Source of the DNA: Thetidibacter halocola
GTDB lineage: Bacteria > Pseudomonadota > Alphaproteobacteria > Rhodobacterales > Rhodobacteraceae
NCBI RefSeq assembly: GCF_018224955.1
Contig: NZ_JAGTUU010000001.1
Coordinates: forward strand, 62,001-126,000
Length of the DNA: 64,000 nt
Direction of reading: 5' to 3'
Below are positions 1-8,958 of the stretch, in pieces. The position numbers and the translations under genes were made by a program. The stretch's first letter is position 1, and every line of letters starts with the position of its first letter. The notes under the pieces were generated by a model. That model was not told the origin of the DNA. It ran no database searches and worked only from the letters and a program-made list of their open reading frames with translations.

Positions 1-93
1 AGCACGCCGGGCGAGGGCAGCGTCTTCACGCTTATCCTGCCGGCCGATCCGGCCGAGGCGGGGGGTTCGCAAGGGCAGCGCGGCCTGTCATAA
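1..93 (+). CDS. phoR: C-terminal end of phosphate regulon sensor kinase PhoR (partial)
   Basis: Only the last 30 codons are inside the window. They contain STPGEGSVFTLILP, the closing strand pair of a HATPase_c kinase domain, followed by a short hydrophilic tail and TAA. The identity as PhoR rests on position: it is immediately upstream of pstSCAB-phoU-phoB on the same strand, the usual Rhodobacterales order, so kinase and response regulator bracket the transporter. The Pho box for the next gene begins inside its last codons. Confidence 0.72.
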   Translation, partial: STPGEGSVFTLILPADPAEAGGSQGQRGLS

Positions 94-113
94 AACTGTT
101 ACGTCCCTGTCAC
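85..113 (+). promoter_or_regulatory. Triple Pho box (PhoB operator) upstream of pstS
   Basis: Three 7-bp direct repeats start at 85, 96 and 107, an exact 11-bp period: CTGTCAT, CTGTTAC and CTGTCAC. The first two form CTGTCATAAAACTGTTAC, a near match to the classical 18-bp Pho box, and the third adds a half-site on the same helical face. The array overlaps the phoR stop codon and lies about 80 bp before the pstS start, where PhoB~P would recruit polymerase under phosphate limitation. Confidence 0.85.
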
Positions 114-194
114 AAAAGCATCGCGCGCCGGGTCTAGCTGTCCGCGCAAGATCATCGTGGGGATGATCGCACGGATTCAGACAGGAGCTATCCC

Positions 195-1232
195 ATGACC
201 TTCAAGATGACCGCCTCGGCCCTGGCGATCGCGGCCGTTTCTGCCACAGCCGCCGCTGCCCGCGACAACGTTCAGGTGGCCGGGTCCTCGACCGTTCTGC
301 CCTATGCCTCGATCGTCGCCGAAGTCTTTGGCGACAACACCGACTTCCCGACGCCGGTCGTCGAATCGGGTGGGTCCTCGGCAGGCCTCAAGCGTTTCTG
401 CGAAGGCGTTGGCGAGAACACCATCGACGTGGCCAACGCGTCGCGCCAGATCCGTCCGGCCGAGGTCGAGGCCTGCGCGGCCAATGGCGTGACCGACATC
501 ATCGAGGTCCGCATCGGCTATGACGGAATCGTCTTTGCCAGCCAGCAGACCGGCCCGGCCTTTGCCGCCTTCGAGCCCGCCGACATCTACAACGCCATCG
601 GCGCCAAGGTGATGAAGGACGGTGCCCTGGTCGACAACACCTACGCCACCTGGGCCGATTTCAATGCCGACCTGCCGGCGGTCGAGGTCGCCATGTTCAT
701 CCCCGGCACCAAGCACGGTACCCGCGAAGTGTTCGAAGAAAAGGTCCTGCTGCCGGGCTGCGAGGCCACCGGCGCAATGGCGGCGATGATCGCCGGCGGC
801 ATGTCCGAGGACGACGCCGAGGACGCCTGCCTTGACGTGCGAACCGACGGCAAGTCGGTCGACATCGACGGCGACTATACCGAGACGCTGGCGCGCATCG
901 ACGCCAACCCGAACGGCATCGGCGTGTTCGGCCTGGCCTTCTTCGAGAACAACCAGGACAAGCTGAAGGTCGCCACCATGTCGGGCGTCGCGCCCTCGAC
1001 CGAGAGCATCGCCACGGGTGAATACCCGGTGTCGCGCCCGCTGTTCTTCTACGTCAAGAAGGCGCATATCGGCGTCATCCCCGGCCTGAAGGAATTCGCA
1101 CAGTTCTTCGTGTCCGACGAACTGGCCGGCCCGACCGGCCCGCTGGCCAACTACGGCCTGGTGTCCGATCCGGAACTGGCCGCGGTGCAGCAGATCGTCG
1201 CCGACGAAGTGACGTTGAGCAGCGGCATGTAA
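195..1232 (+). CDS. pstS: Phosphate ABC transporter substrate-binding protein PstS
   Basis: Periplasmic phosphate receptor of the high-affinity Pst importer, 345 residues. A Sec signal peptide spans about residues 1-22 with an Ala-rich cleavage region. The mature protein opens with VQVAGSSTVLPYA, the PstS phosphate-binding start motif, followed by a second phosphate-contact segment GGSSAGLKRFC. It is the first gene of pstSCAB-phoU-phoB, and an AGGAG ribosome site precedes the ATG. The Pho box predicts induction by PhoB. A strong hairpin after the stop probably keeps PstS expressed above the membrane subunits. Confidence 0.95.
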   Translation: MTFKMTASALAIAAVSATAAAARDNVQVAGSSTVLPYASIVAEVFGDNTDFPTPVVESGGSSAGLKRFCEGVGENTIDVANASRQIRPAEVEACAANGVTDIIEVRIGYDGIVFASQQTGPAFAAFEPADIYNAIGAKVMKDGALVDNTYATWADFNADLPAVEVAMFIPGTKHGTREVFEEKVLLPGCEATGAMAAMIAGGMSEDDAEDACLDVRTDGKSVDIDGDYTETLARIDANPNGIGVFGLAFFENNQDKLKVATMSGVAPSTESIATGEYPVSRPLFFYVKKAHIGVIPGLKEFAQFFVSDELAGPTGPLANYGLVSDPELAAVQQIVADEVTLSSGM

Positions 1233-1254
1233 GACCGGGTCACGCCCGTTCTGC

Positions 1255-1290
1255 CGGGGGCGGCATATTCCGCCGCCCCCGTTTCCTTTT
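1255..1290 (+). terminator. Hairpin after pstS, probable partial terminator
   Basis: A perfect 10-bp stem (CGGGGGCGGC pairing with GCCGCCCCCG, 7-nt loop) is followed by TTTCCTTTT. It lies between pstS and pstC in an operon that must be co-transcribed, so it most likely attenuates readthrough or stabilises the pstS 3' end. Confidence 0.75.
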
Positions 1291-1326
1291 AGGACCTTTT
1301 CACCAACGGACTAGGGGCGCGGGCTC

Positions 1327-2799
1327 ATGCCATTACTCTGGCTCATCGTGATCGTGACGGCGCTGGCGGCGGCTGGCTTCTTCGCCGGTCGGGCGCGCGC
1401 GCTGCAAAGCGCGGGTGGCAACATCCGCGACCTGCATTCGCTGCCGTCCTATTACGGCTGGAACGTTGCGTTGAAGGCGCTGGTGCCGGCAGGCGGGCTG
1501 CTGCTGGTCTGGCTGCTGGCGCAACCGCTCTACGTCAACGCGACGGTCTCTGCCACGCTGCCCGAGGCCGCCATCGCCGAGGGATCCTCGCGCGACCTCC
1601 TGATGGCCGAGGTGCGCCGCACCGCCGCCGGGCTGGACAGCGCCGTGGCGCAGGGCCTGCTGAGCGCCGACGAGGCCCGCGACCCGCAGGCCGATCCCGA
1701 CGCCGTGTCCGAGCGGCTGAAGGAAGCCGGCCAGATCATCACCAGCCAGATCACGCGGCCGATCCTCGACGCCGCGCAGATGTTCCGCGCGATGAACGCG
1801 ACCGGCGCCCTCATCATGGATTTCGCCGTGCTGGCAGCCGCTCTGGCGGGGCTGGGATTTGGCCTGCGCGAGACGCAGCGCGAGTTCCGCGCCCGCAACA
1901 CGGTCGAGCAGGGCGTGCGCGCGCTGCTGCTGGCCGCCGCCTCCATCGCGATCCTGACCACTCTGGGAATCGTCCTGTCGCTGGTGTTCAACACCTGGGA
2001 ATTCTTCCGCCTTTATCCCGCGACCGACTTCTTCTTCGGCACCACCTGGGCGCCCAGCTTTTCCGGCCGGGGCGGGGCGTCGGAACTGGGCATCCTGCCG
2101 CTGCTTTGGGGCACGATCTATATCTCGATCGTCGCGCTGACGTTTTCGGTGCCGGTGGGCCTGTTCTCGGCGATCTACCTGTCGGAATACGCCACGCCGC
2201 GCGTCCGCTCGGTGGTCAAGCCCCTGCTCGAGGTGCTGGCCGGCATCCCGACCATCGTCTACGGCCTGTTCGCGCTGCTGACGGTCGGGCCACTGTTGGT
2301 CGGGGTCTTCGGCAAGGACGGGCTGAACATCATGCAGTCGGGCACGGCGGTGATGACCGCGGGCCTGGTCATGGGCATCATGCTGATCCCCTTCGTCAGT
2401 TCGCTGTCGGACGACATCATCAACGCGGTGCCGCAATCGCTGCGCGATGGCTCTTACGGGCTGGGCGCCACGCAATCCGAAACCATCCGCCAGGTGGTGT
2501 TGCCTGCCGCGCTGCCCGGCATCGTCGGCGCGATCCTGCTGGCCGCCAGCCGCGCCATCGGCGAGACGATGATCGTGGTGCTGGGGGCAGGGGCGGCGGC
2601 GCGTTTGTCGCTGAACCCGTTCGAGGCGATGACCACGATCACCGCCAAGATCGTCAGCCAGCTTACCGGCGACGCCGATTTCGCCAGCCCAGAGGCGCTG
2701 GTCGCCTTCGCGCTGGGGATGACGCTGTTCGTGCTGACGCTGGGGCTGAACGTCTTTGCCCTCTACATCGTGCGCAAATACCGGGAGCAATACGAATGA
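1327..2799 (+). CDS. pstC: Phosphate ABC transporter permease PstC (long form)
   Basis: Inner-membrane permease of the Pst importer. At 490 residues it is well above the roughly 300 of short PstC. The extra N-terminal half carries two membrane segments around a periplasmic stretch at about residues 65-155, as in PstC proteins with the PF12501-type extension. The C-terminal half is the BPD_transp_1 permease domain with the cytoplasmic ABC-contact loop near RDGSYGLGATQSETIRQV. Its stop overlaps the pstA start (ATGA), suggesting translational coupling. Confidence 0.92.
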   Translation: MPLLWLIVIVTALAAAGFFAGRARALQSAGGNIRDLHSLPSYYGWNVALKALVPAGGLLLVWLLAQPLYVNATVSATLPEAAIAEGSSRDLLMAEVRRTAAGLDSAVAQGLLSADEARDPQADPDAVSERLKEAGQIITSQITRPILDAAQMFRAMNATGALIMDFAVLAAALAGLGFGLRETQREFRARNTVEQGVRALLLAAASIAILTTLGIVLSLVFNTWEFFRLYPATDFFFGTTWAPSFSGRGGASELGILPLLWGTIYISIVALTFSVPVGLFSAIYLSEYATPRVRSVVKPLLEVLAGIPTIVYGLFALLTVGPLLVGVFGKDGLNIMQSGTAVMTAGLVMGIMLIPFVSSLSDDIINAVPQSLRDGSYGLGATQSETIRQVVLPAALPGIVGAILLAASRAIGETMIVVLGAGAAARLSLNPFEAMTTITAKIVSQLTGDADFASPEALVAFALGMTLFVLTLGLNVFALYIVRKYREQYE

Positions 2800-4127
2800 C
2801 CGACGCGACCCTGCACGACGGCCAGCCCGCGCCGCGCAAGTCCTCGCTGCACCAGCTGGACGCGCTGACGAAAAAGCGCAACGCAGCGGAATCCCGGTTC
2901 AAGGCCTATGGCATCGTGGCCATCCTGATCGGCCTGTTCTTCCTTGTCGTCCTGACGGTGACGATCGTCCGCTCGGGCATCCCCGCCTTCACACAGACTG
3001 TCGTCGCCGTCGAATTCACCCTGACGCAAGAGCAGTTCGACGACGCCGAAAGCAAGCTGATGAAGACCGGCGCCTACCAGGACTACTTCATCGCCGCGAT
3101 GGAGGGGAAACTGGCCGAGCGCGGGATCGAGATGGATTTCGACCCGGCCGCAATCGAGCGCCTTCTGGGCAAGATCGGTTCGAACCTGCGCGAGCATTAC
3201 CGCGCCAATCCCGGCGATCTTGGCCGGCCGGTGTCGTTCGAACTGTCCGCGTCCAGCCGGGTCGACGGCTATTTCAACGGCCGCGTGACGCGCGACACGC
3301 TGGTTGAATCGCGCTTCCTGATGCTCAGCGACCTCGATCTGGTCGACGCGCTTTCCGACGCGGGCCTGCTGAAGCAGGCCTTCAACTGGAACTTCATCAC
3401 CGGCGCGGATTCGGGCGTGGACAATCCCGGCGGCGCGGGTATCGGCGCCTCTGTCGTCGGGTCGTTCTTCATGATGCTGGTTGTGCTGGTCCTGTCGCTG
3501 CCCATCGGCGTCGCGGCCTCGATCTATCTCGAGGAATTCGCGCCAAAGAACCGCTTTACCGACCTGATCGAGGTGAACATTTCGAACCTGGCGGCGGTGC
3601 CGTCCATCGTGTTCGGCATCCTGGGCCTGGCGGTGTTCATCCAGTTCATGCACCTGCCGCAATCGGCACCGCTGGTGGGCGGGCTGGTGCTGACGCTGAT
3701 GACGCTGCCCACGATCATCATTTCGACCCGCGCCTCGCTCAAGGCGGTGCCGCCGTCGATCCGCGACGCAGCGCTGGGGGTTGGCGCGTCCAAGATGCAG
3801 GCGGTGTTCCACCACGTGCTGCCGCTGGCGATGCCGGGCATCCTGACCGGCACGATCATCGGTCTTGCTCAGGCACTGGGGGAAACCGCGCCGCTGCTGC
3901 TGATCGGCATGGTGGGCTTTGTCGCGCGCGGCTATCCCGACGGCTTCCTTGACGGCTTCGTCGAGCCGAACTCGGCCATGCCGGCGCAGATCTACACCTG
4001 GGCCGCGCGGTCGGACGTGGCCTTCTACGACAAGGCCTGGGGCGGCATCATCGTGCTGCTTGTGTTCCTGCTGGCCATGAACTTCGTCGCAATCGTCCTG
4101 CGCCGCCGCTTCGAGCGGCGCTGGTAA
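2796..4127 (+). CDS. pstA: Phosphate ABC transporter permease PstA (long form)
   Basis: Second permease of the Pst importer, 443 residues. The start chosen is the ATG overlapping the pstC stop. An upstream in-frame extension only runs through pstC in another frame. A cytoplasmic N-terminus and one membrane helix (about residues 38-60) precede a periplasmic DUF3333-type region. The BPD_transp_1 domain follows from about residue 215, with the ABC-coupling motif in [15 protein letters not shown]. Pairing with long PstC is typical of this branch. Confidence 0.92.
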   Translation: MTDATLHDGQPAPRKSSLHQLDALTKKRNAAESRFKAYGIVAILIGLFFLVVLTVTIVRSGIPAFTQTVVAVEFTLTQEQFDDAESKLMKTGAYQDYFIAAMEGKLAERGIEMDFDPAAIERLLGKIGSNLREHYRANPGDLGRPVSFELSASSRVDGYFNGRVTRDTLVESRFLMLSDLDLVDALSDAGLLKQAFNWNFITGADSGVDNPGGAGIGASVVGSFFMMLVVLVLSLPIGVAASIYLEEFAPKNRFTDLIEVNISNLAAVPSIVFGILGLAVFIQFMHLPQSAPLVGGLVLTLMTLPTIIISTRASLKAVPPSIRDAALGVGASKMQAVFHHVLPLAMPGILTGTIIGLAQALGETAPLLLIGMVGFVARGYPDGFLDGFVEPNSAMPAQIYTWAARSDVAFYDKAWGGIIVLLVFLLAMNFVAIVLRRRFERRW

Positions 4128-4152
4128 TCGCGCGACCGGAAAGGGTATCCTG

Positions 4153-4950
4153 ATGTACGACGCACTGCACAGGCAGAAAGAGGTGGACGTGAACGAGATC
4201 AAGATCGCCGCGCGCGGGGTGCAGGTCCATTATGGTGACAACCACGCCATCAAGGACGTGGACGTGGACATCGAGGACAAGACCGTGACCGCCTTCATCG
4301 GCCCCTCGGGCTGCGGCAAGTCCACCTTTCTGCGCTGCCTGAACCGGATGAACGATACGATCCCGATCTGCCGCGTCGAGGGTTCTATCCTGCTGGACGG
4401 CGAGGACATCTACGACAAGCGCGTGGACCCGGTGCAACTGCGTGCCAAGGTCGGCATGGTGTTCCAGAAACCGAACCCCTTCCCCAAGTCGATCTACGAC
4501 AACATCGCCTATGGCCCGCGCATCCACGGCATGGCCCGCAACAAGGCGGAACTCGACGAGATCGTCGAACGCGCCCTGCGCCGCGGCGCCATCTGGGAAG
4601 AGGTCAAGGACCGGCTGAACGCACCCGGCACCGGCCTGTCCGGCGGCCAGCAGCAGCGCCTGTGCATCGCCCGCGCCATTGCCACCGAACCCGAGGTGCT
4701 GCTGATGGACGAGCCCTGTTCAGCGCTCGACCCGATCGCCACTGCGCAGGTCGAAGAACTGATCGACGAGCTGCGCGAGAACTACTCGGTCGTGATCGTC
4801 ACCCACTCGATGCAGCAGGCCGCCCGCGTCAGCCAGCGCACCGCCTTCTTCCATCTCGGCAACCTGGTGGAATTCGGCGACACCAGCACGATCTTCACCA
4901 ATCCCGAGGATCCCCGGACCGAGAGCTACATCACCGGCCGGATCGGCTAG
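4153..4950 (+). CDS. pstB: Phosphate ABC transporter ATP-binding protein PstB
   Basis: ATPase of the Pst importer, 265 residues. Walker A is GPSGCGKST near residues 50-58, the ABC signature is LSGGQQQR, and Walker B is [13 protein letters not shown]. PstB hallmarks include RCLNRMND and [18 protein letters not shown]. The ATG at 4153 gives a 14-residue lead before the ABC core; a GTG at about 4189 is an alternative. It lies between pstA and phoU with short gaps. Confidence 0.95.
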   Translation: MYDALHRQKEVDVNEIKIAARGVQVHYGDNHAIKDVDVDIEDKTVTAFIGPSGCGKSTFLRCLNRMNDTIPICRVEGSILLDGEDIYDKRVDPVQLRAKVGMVFQKPNPFPKSIYDNIAYGPRIHGMARNKAELDEIVERALRRGAIWEEVKDRLNAPGTGLSGGQQQRLCIARAIATEPEVLLMDEPCSALDPIATAQVEELIDELRENYSVVIVTHSMQQAARVSQRTAFFHLGNLVEFGDTSTIFTNPEDPRTESYITGRIG

Positions 4951-4960
4951 GAGCCCCACA

Positions 4961-5692
4961 ATGAAGCAGCACATCGTCTCTGCCTTCGACCGCGACCTGG
5001 AAGGGATCCAGGCGCAAATCATGAAGATGGGCGGCCTTGTCGAGGCCGCCATCGGCGACGCGACCCGCTCGCTCGAGACGCGCGACACCGAACTGGCAGA
5101 GGTCGTCCGCAAGGGCGACGCGGCCATCGACGCGCTCGAGGAAAGCCTGAACGCCGAGGCCGCGCGCGTGATCGCCATCCGGGCGCCGACGGCCATCGAC
5201 CTGCGGGTGATCCTGTCGGTGATGCGCATGTCGAACAACCTCGAACGCATCGGCGACCTGTCCAAGAACATCGCCAAGCGCACCGGCGTGCTGGTCCAGA
5301 TGCAGCCCATCGGCGGCACCGCCGCCTCGCTGCGGCGCATGGCGCGGGATGTCGAGGGCATGCTGAAGGATGCGCTCGACGCCTATATCCAGCGCGACGA
5401 GGCGCTGGCGATGGACGTGATCTCGCGCGATACCGACGTGGACCAGATGTACAACACGCTGTTCCGCGAGTTCCTGACCTTCATGCTGGAGGATCCGCGC
5501 AACATCACCGCCTGCATGCACCTGCATTTCATCGCCAAGAACATCGAGCGCATGGGAGACCACGTCACCTCGATCGCCGAGCAGGTTGTGTTCCTGACCT
5601 CGGGTCACAAGCCCGACGAAAACCGCGTCAAGGCCGACAGCACGGCGATGGATGCCGGCCCGACAATCGCACGCGGCACGGACGGGGTCTGA
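4961..5692 (+). CDS. phoU: Phosphate signalling protein PhoU
   Basis: Cytoplasmic negative modulator linking PstSCAB to PhoR, 243 residues, made of two PhoU three-helix repeats. The second repeat carries the metal-cluster motif as KNIERMGDHVTSIAEQ. The first repeat carries NNLERIGDLSKNIAKR. It starts 10 nt after pstB and ends 3 nt before phoB, consistent with one transcript. High phosphate would be signalled through it to shut off PhoB. Confidence 0.95.
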   Translation: MKQHIVSAFDRDLEGIQAQIMKMGGLVEAAIGDATRSLETRDTELAEVVRKGDAAIDALEESLNAEAARVIAIRAPTAIDLRVILSVMRMSNNLERIGDLSKNIAKRTGVLVQMQPIGGTAASLRRMARDVEGMLKDALDAYIQRDEALAMDVISRDTDVDQMYNTLFREFLTFMLEDPRNITACMHLHFIAKNIERMGDHVTSIAEQVVFLTSGHKPDENRVKADSTAMDAGPTIARGTDGV

Positions 5693-5695
5693 TCC

Positions 5696-6385
5696 ATGAG
5701 CCCGGATCGTCCCACGGTCCTGGTCGTCGAGGACGAGCCCGCACAGCGCGAGGTGCTGGGCTACAACCTCGAGGCCGAGGGGTTCCGCGTGCTGCATGCC
5801 GAGAACGGCGAAGAGGGGCTGCTGCTGGTCGACGAGGAGAACCCCGACATCATCGTGCTGGACTGGATGCTGCCCAAGGTCTCGGGGATCGAGGTCTGCC
5901 GCCAGATCAAGACCCGGCCCGAGACGCGGAACACGCCGATCATCATGCTGTCGGCCCGCACCGAGGAGGTCGACCGTGTGCGCGGGCTGGAAACCGGCGC
6001 CGATGATTACGTCGTGAAACCCTACTCGGTGATCGAGCTGATGGCGCGGGTGCGGGCACAGTTGCGCCGCACGCGACCCGCGGCAGCGGGTCTGCGCCTG
6101 GACTACCAGGACATCGTGCTCGATTCCGAAACCCACCGCGTGACCCGCGCGGGCAAGGAGCTGAAGCTGGGGCCGACAGAGTTCCGCCTGCTGTCGACCT
6201 TCATGGAAAAGCCCGGCCGCGTCTGGTCGCGCGAACAGCTGCTCGACCGGGTCTGGGGCCGCGACATCTATGTCGACAGCCGCACGGTGGACGTGCATGT
6301 GGGCCGGCTGCGCAAGGCGCTTTGTGCCACGGGCGGCGACGATCCGCTGCGCACGGTCCGTGGAGCGGGGTATTCCCTGGGGTGA
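5696..6385 (+). CDS. phoB: Phosphate regulon response regulator PhoB
   Basis: OmpR-family transcription factor, 229 residues. The receiver domain has the acidic pocket VEDEP at residues 11-15, the phosphoacceptor Asp56 in IIVLDWMLP, and the conserved Lys in VVKPYS. A winged-helix domain from about residue 130 includes LGPTEFRLL and VDVHVGRLRKAL. As the last gene of the operon it would be autoregulated through the Pho box upstream of pstS. Confidence 0.94.
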   Translation: MSPDRPTVLVVEDEPAQREVLGYNLEAEGFRVLHAENGEEGLLLVDEENPDIIVLDWMLPKVSGIEVCRQIKTRPETRNTPIIMLSARTEEVDRVRGLETGADDYVVKPYSVIELMARVRAQLRRTRPAAAGLRLDYQDIVLDSETHRVTRAGKELKLGPTEFRLLSTFMEKPGRVWSREQLLDRVWGRDIYVDSRTVDVHVGRLRKALCATGGDDPLRTVRGAGYSLG

Positions 6386-6412
6386 TTGCGGTCGGGTGCG
6401 GAGCATCGCCGT

Positions 6413-6429
6413 ACGCTCCAGTGGAGCGT
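6413..6429 (+). terminator. Short hairpin after phoB
   Basis: ACGCTCC and GGAGCGT form a perfect 7-bp stem with a 3-nt loop, 28 nt after the phoB stop. There is no T-run, so this is at best a weak or Rho-assisted stop or a 3'-end stabiliser. Confidence 0.3.
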
Positions 6430-6529
6430 TCGAGGCAATCATGGGCGGAGCCAGGGCGAGGGGGCCAATTCCCCCGTTGACCTTGGCCCGCCGCGTGTCA
6501 TGTCCTGCGGCAAGACAGGAGGATAACCC

Positions 6530-7828
6530 ATGCGTCTCATTTTCGGACTTCTGATCTGGATCGCCACGGTCGCGGCGGCCACCGCCCACGAGGTGCGCCC
6601 GGCCATCGGCGATCTGGCTACACAAGACGGCGTGATCCGGTTGGACCTGCGGCTGAACGCCGAGGCGCTGCTGGCCGGGATCGACCTGGAGGGCGTCGAG
6701 GACACGAACGAGACCGACGGCTCGGACGCGGTCGACGCGTTGCGCGCGCTGCCGGCTGACGAGATCGCGGCACGGCTGCGCGAGGCCGCGCCGGGGATCA
6801 TCGCCGCTCTCGGCTTTGCCGCCGATGGCGCGCCGATGGATTTCACCGTTGCCGATACGATCGGTGAGCCGGTGGGCAATGTCGAGTTGCCGCGCGAGAC
6901 CGTGCTGCGGCTGGAGGCGCCGCTGCCGCCCGGGACGGCGTCGGTCGAGATGTCCTGGCCCGCGCGCTACGGCACGCTGATCCTGCGCCAGATCGACGTC
7001 GAGGACGGCTATACTGGCTATCTCGCCGGCGACAGCACCGGACCCATCGCGGTCGCCGGGGGCGACGCCAAGGGTGCGCTCGGCACTTTTGCAGGCTATA
7101 TCCCGGTCGGGTTCGACCACATCCTGCCCAAGGGGCTGGACCATATCCTGTTCGTGCTGGGCCTGTTCTTCCTGTCGACGCGGATGGGACCGCTGCTGTG
7201 GCAGGTCTCGGCCTTCACGCTTGCGCATACAGTGACGCTGGCTCTGGGAGCGCTGGGATACGTCACCATCCCCGGCAGCATCGTCGAGCCGATCATCGCC
7301 GCCTCGATCGTCTATGTCGCGGTCGAGAACATCGTCTCGGACAAGCTGCATCGCTGGCGGCCGGCGGTGATCTTCGTCTTCGGCCTGCTGCATGGGCTGG
7401 GCTTTGCCAGCGTGTTGCAGGAGTTCGGCCTGCCCGAGGCGCAGTTCGTGCCCGCGCTGATCGGCTTCAACGTGGGCGTCGAGTTTGGCCAGTTGACGGT
7501 GATCGCCGGCGCCTTCCTGCTGGTCGCGCTGGCGCAGCGGGTGGACCGACTGGATACCGACGTGCGCACCGGTCAGGTCGTCTACGGCGTGGGCGCATTG
7601 CTGTTCCTGGGTCTCAGCTTTGCGCTGAACGGGCCGGGCTTCGTCGAGGCCATGGGGGCAGGGGCACCCACCTTCTTCTGGCCGCTGGCGGCGCTCTGCG
7701 TGCTCTGCGCGCTGGCGGTCAGCAACGTCGACAAGCTGCACGCCTATCGCCGCTTTGTGGCGATGCCGGCCTCGCTGGCCATCGCCTGCGTAGGCGCCTG
7801 GTGGTTCGTCGAGCGGGTGTTCCTGTAA
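6530..7828 (+). CDS. HupE/UreJ-family membrane protein
   Basis: 432 residues with a signal peptide (about 1-19) and an extracytoplasmic N-terminal region to about residue 180. The C-terminal half has at least six membrane helices. It contains the HupE/UreJ_2 signatures GLDHILFVLGLFFL, FTLAHTVTLAL, GLLHGLGFA and NVGVEFGQL, with membrane-embedded His residues. Relatives are proposed metal-ion (for example nickel) permeases, but no hydrogenase or urease genes are in this window, so the substrate is unknown. A good ribosome site (ACAGGAGG) precedes the ATG. It ends just before a GC-rich repeat. Confidence 0.8.
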   Translation: MRLIFGLLIWIATVAAATAHEVRPAIGDLATQDGVIRLDLRLNAEALLAGIDLEGVEDTNETDGSDAVDALRALPADEIAARLREAAPGIIAALGFAADGAPMDFTVADTIGEPVGNVELPRETVLRLEAPLPPGTASVEMSWPARYGTLILRQIDVEDGYTGYLAGDSTGPIAVAGGDAKGALGTFAGYIPVGFDHILPKGLDHILFVLGLFFLSTRMGPLLWQVSAFTLAHTVTLALGALGYVTIPGSIVEPIIAASIVYVAVENIVSDKLHRWRPAVIFVFGLLHGLGFASVLQEFGLPEAQFVPALIGFNVGVEFGQLTVIAGAFLLVALAQRVDRLDTDVRTGQVVYGVGALLFLGLSFALNGPGFVEAMGAGAPTFFWPLAALCVLCALAVSNVDKLHAYRRFVAMPASLAIACVGAWWFVERVFL

Positions 7829-7833
7829 GGCAG

Positions 7834-7874
7834 GCCGGGCAGGGGGCTCTGCCCCCGTCGCGCTGGGGCGCGAC
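7834..7874 (+). repeat. Intergenic GC-rich repeat, copy A, with tandem hairpins
   Basis: A 23-nt segment at 7834-7856 (GCCGGGCAGGGGGC, then TCTGCCCCC) also occurs as an exact reverse complement at 18182-18204. It holds a GGGGGC/GCCCCC stem and is followed by a second stem, GTCGCGC/GCGCGAC, at 7857-7874. Both copies sit a few bases after a stop codon in the same orientation relative to the upstream gene, so a termination or 3'-end role is likely. Confidence 0.7.
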
Positions 7875-7917
7875 TCGTCCGGAGTTTATCGGGCAAGATG
7901 AAGAGGCGGGCCTTTCG

Positions 7918-8958
7918 ATGGGTGACACGGTGAGGATCAACCTGGCCTTGCAGGGCGGCGGTGCGCATGGCGCCTTTACCTGGGGTGTGCTCGACCGGCT
8001 GTTGGACGAAGAGGATGTCGAGATCGCGGCGATCTCGGGCACCTCGGCAGGGGCGTTGAACGGGGCGGCGCTGAAGGCGGGCTGGTTGAAGGGCGGGCGC
8101 GAGGGCGCGCGCGAGAACCTTGACTGGCTTTGGGGGCAGATCGGCGCGCTGGACGACATGGCGCTGCCGGCCTGGATCGATCCGTTTCTGCCTGCGCCCG
8201 CGGCGATCAGCCGGTCGGTCGAATACTCGCTTCCCTATGTCTGGGGCGATGCGGTGGGGCGGATGCTGTCGCCCTATGCCTGGGGGCCACTGTATCGCAA
8301 CCCGCTGGAGCGGGTGGTGGCGCAGTTCGATTTCGGCCGCGTCTGCGCCCGCGAAGGGCCGGAGTTCTTCGTCTGCGCGACCTGCGTGCGGGACGGCAAG
8401 ATCCGGATCTTTCGTGGCGACCGGATCGATACCGCGGCGATCCTTGCCTCGGCCTGCCTGCCGACGCTGTTCCAGGCGGTGACGGTGGAGGACCCCTTGA
8501 CCGGCCAGCCCGAGGCATTCTGGGATGGTGGCTACAGCGGCAACCCGGCGCTGTTCCCGATGTTCGAGCCGCACCTGCCGGACGACATCGTGGTGGTCAA
8601 CATCAACCCGCTGCGGCGCGACGCGCTGCCGGTGACGCCGCAGGAGATCCAGAACCGGATCAACGAGATCAGCTTCAACTCGTCGCTGCTGCGCGAATTG
8701 CGGGCAATCGACTTCGTCCAGCGGCTGATCGAGGCGGGATCCGTCACCGAAGGCGCGATGAAAAAGCCTCGGCTGCACATGATCGCCGACGACGCGCTGA
8801 TGAACACGCTGTCGGTGGCGACGAAGGTCGTTCCCGTGCCCTCGCTGCTGCGCAACCTGAAGGAGGCCGGCCGGCGCGCGGCAGACGATTTCCTGCGTGC
8901 CCATCGCGACGACCTGGGCCACCGACAGACGGCGGACCTGCGGGGCATGTTCGGCTAG
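7918..8958 (+). CDS. Patatin-like phospholipase family protein
   Basis: Serine acyl hydrolase, 346 residues. The oxyanion motif GGGAHG is at residues 13-18, the nucleophile elbow GTSAG has Ser43, and the catalytic Asp is in WDGGYSGNP near residue 202, making the patatin Ser-Asp dyad complete. There is no signal peptide, so it is probably cytoplasmic or membrane-associated. The start chosen is the ATG at 7918, where the patatin domain begins almost at once. The stop overlaps the convergent exchanger gene by 4 nt. The exact lipid substrate cannot be read from sequence. Confidence 0.88.
   Translation: MGDTVRINLALQGGGAHGAFTWGVLDRLLDEEDVEIAAISGTSAGALNGAALKAGWLKGGREGARENLDWLWGQIGALDDMALPAWIDPFLPAPAAISRSVEYSLPYVWGDAVGRMLSPYAWGPLYRNPLERVVAQFDFGRVCAREGPEFFVCATCVRDGKIRIFRGDRIDTAAILASACLPTLFQAVTVEDPLTGQPEAFWDGGYSGNPALFPMFEPHLPDDIVVVNINPLRRDALPVTPQEIQNRINEISFNSSLLRELRAIDFVQRLIEAGSVTEGAMKKPRLHMIADDALMNTLSVATKVVPVPSLLRNLKEAGRRAADDFLRAHRDDLGHRQTADLRGMFG

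Noticed and set aside
4931-7741. Long minus-strand open frame (over 900 codons) across phoU, phoB and the HupE-like gene
   Set aside because: Antisense composition only. The plus-strand genes carry complete family motifs and ribosome sites.
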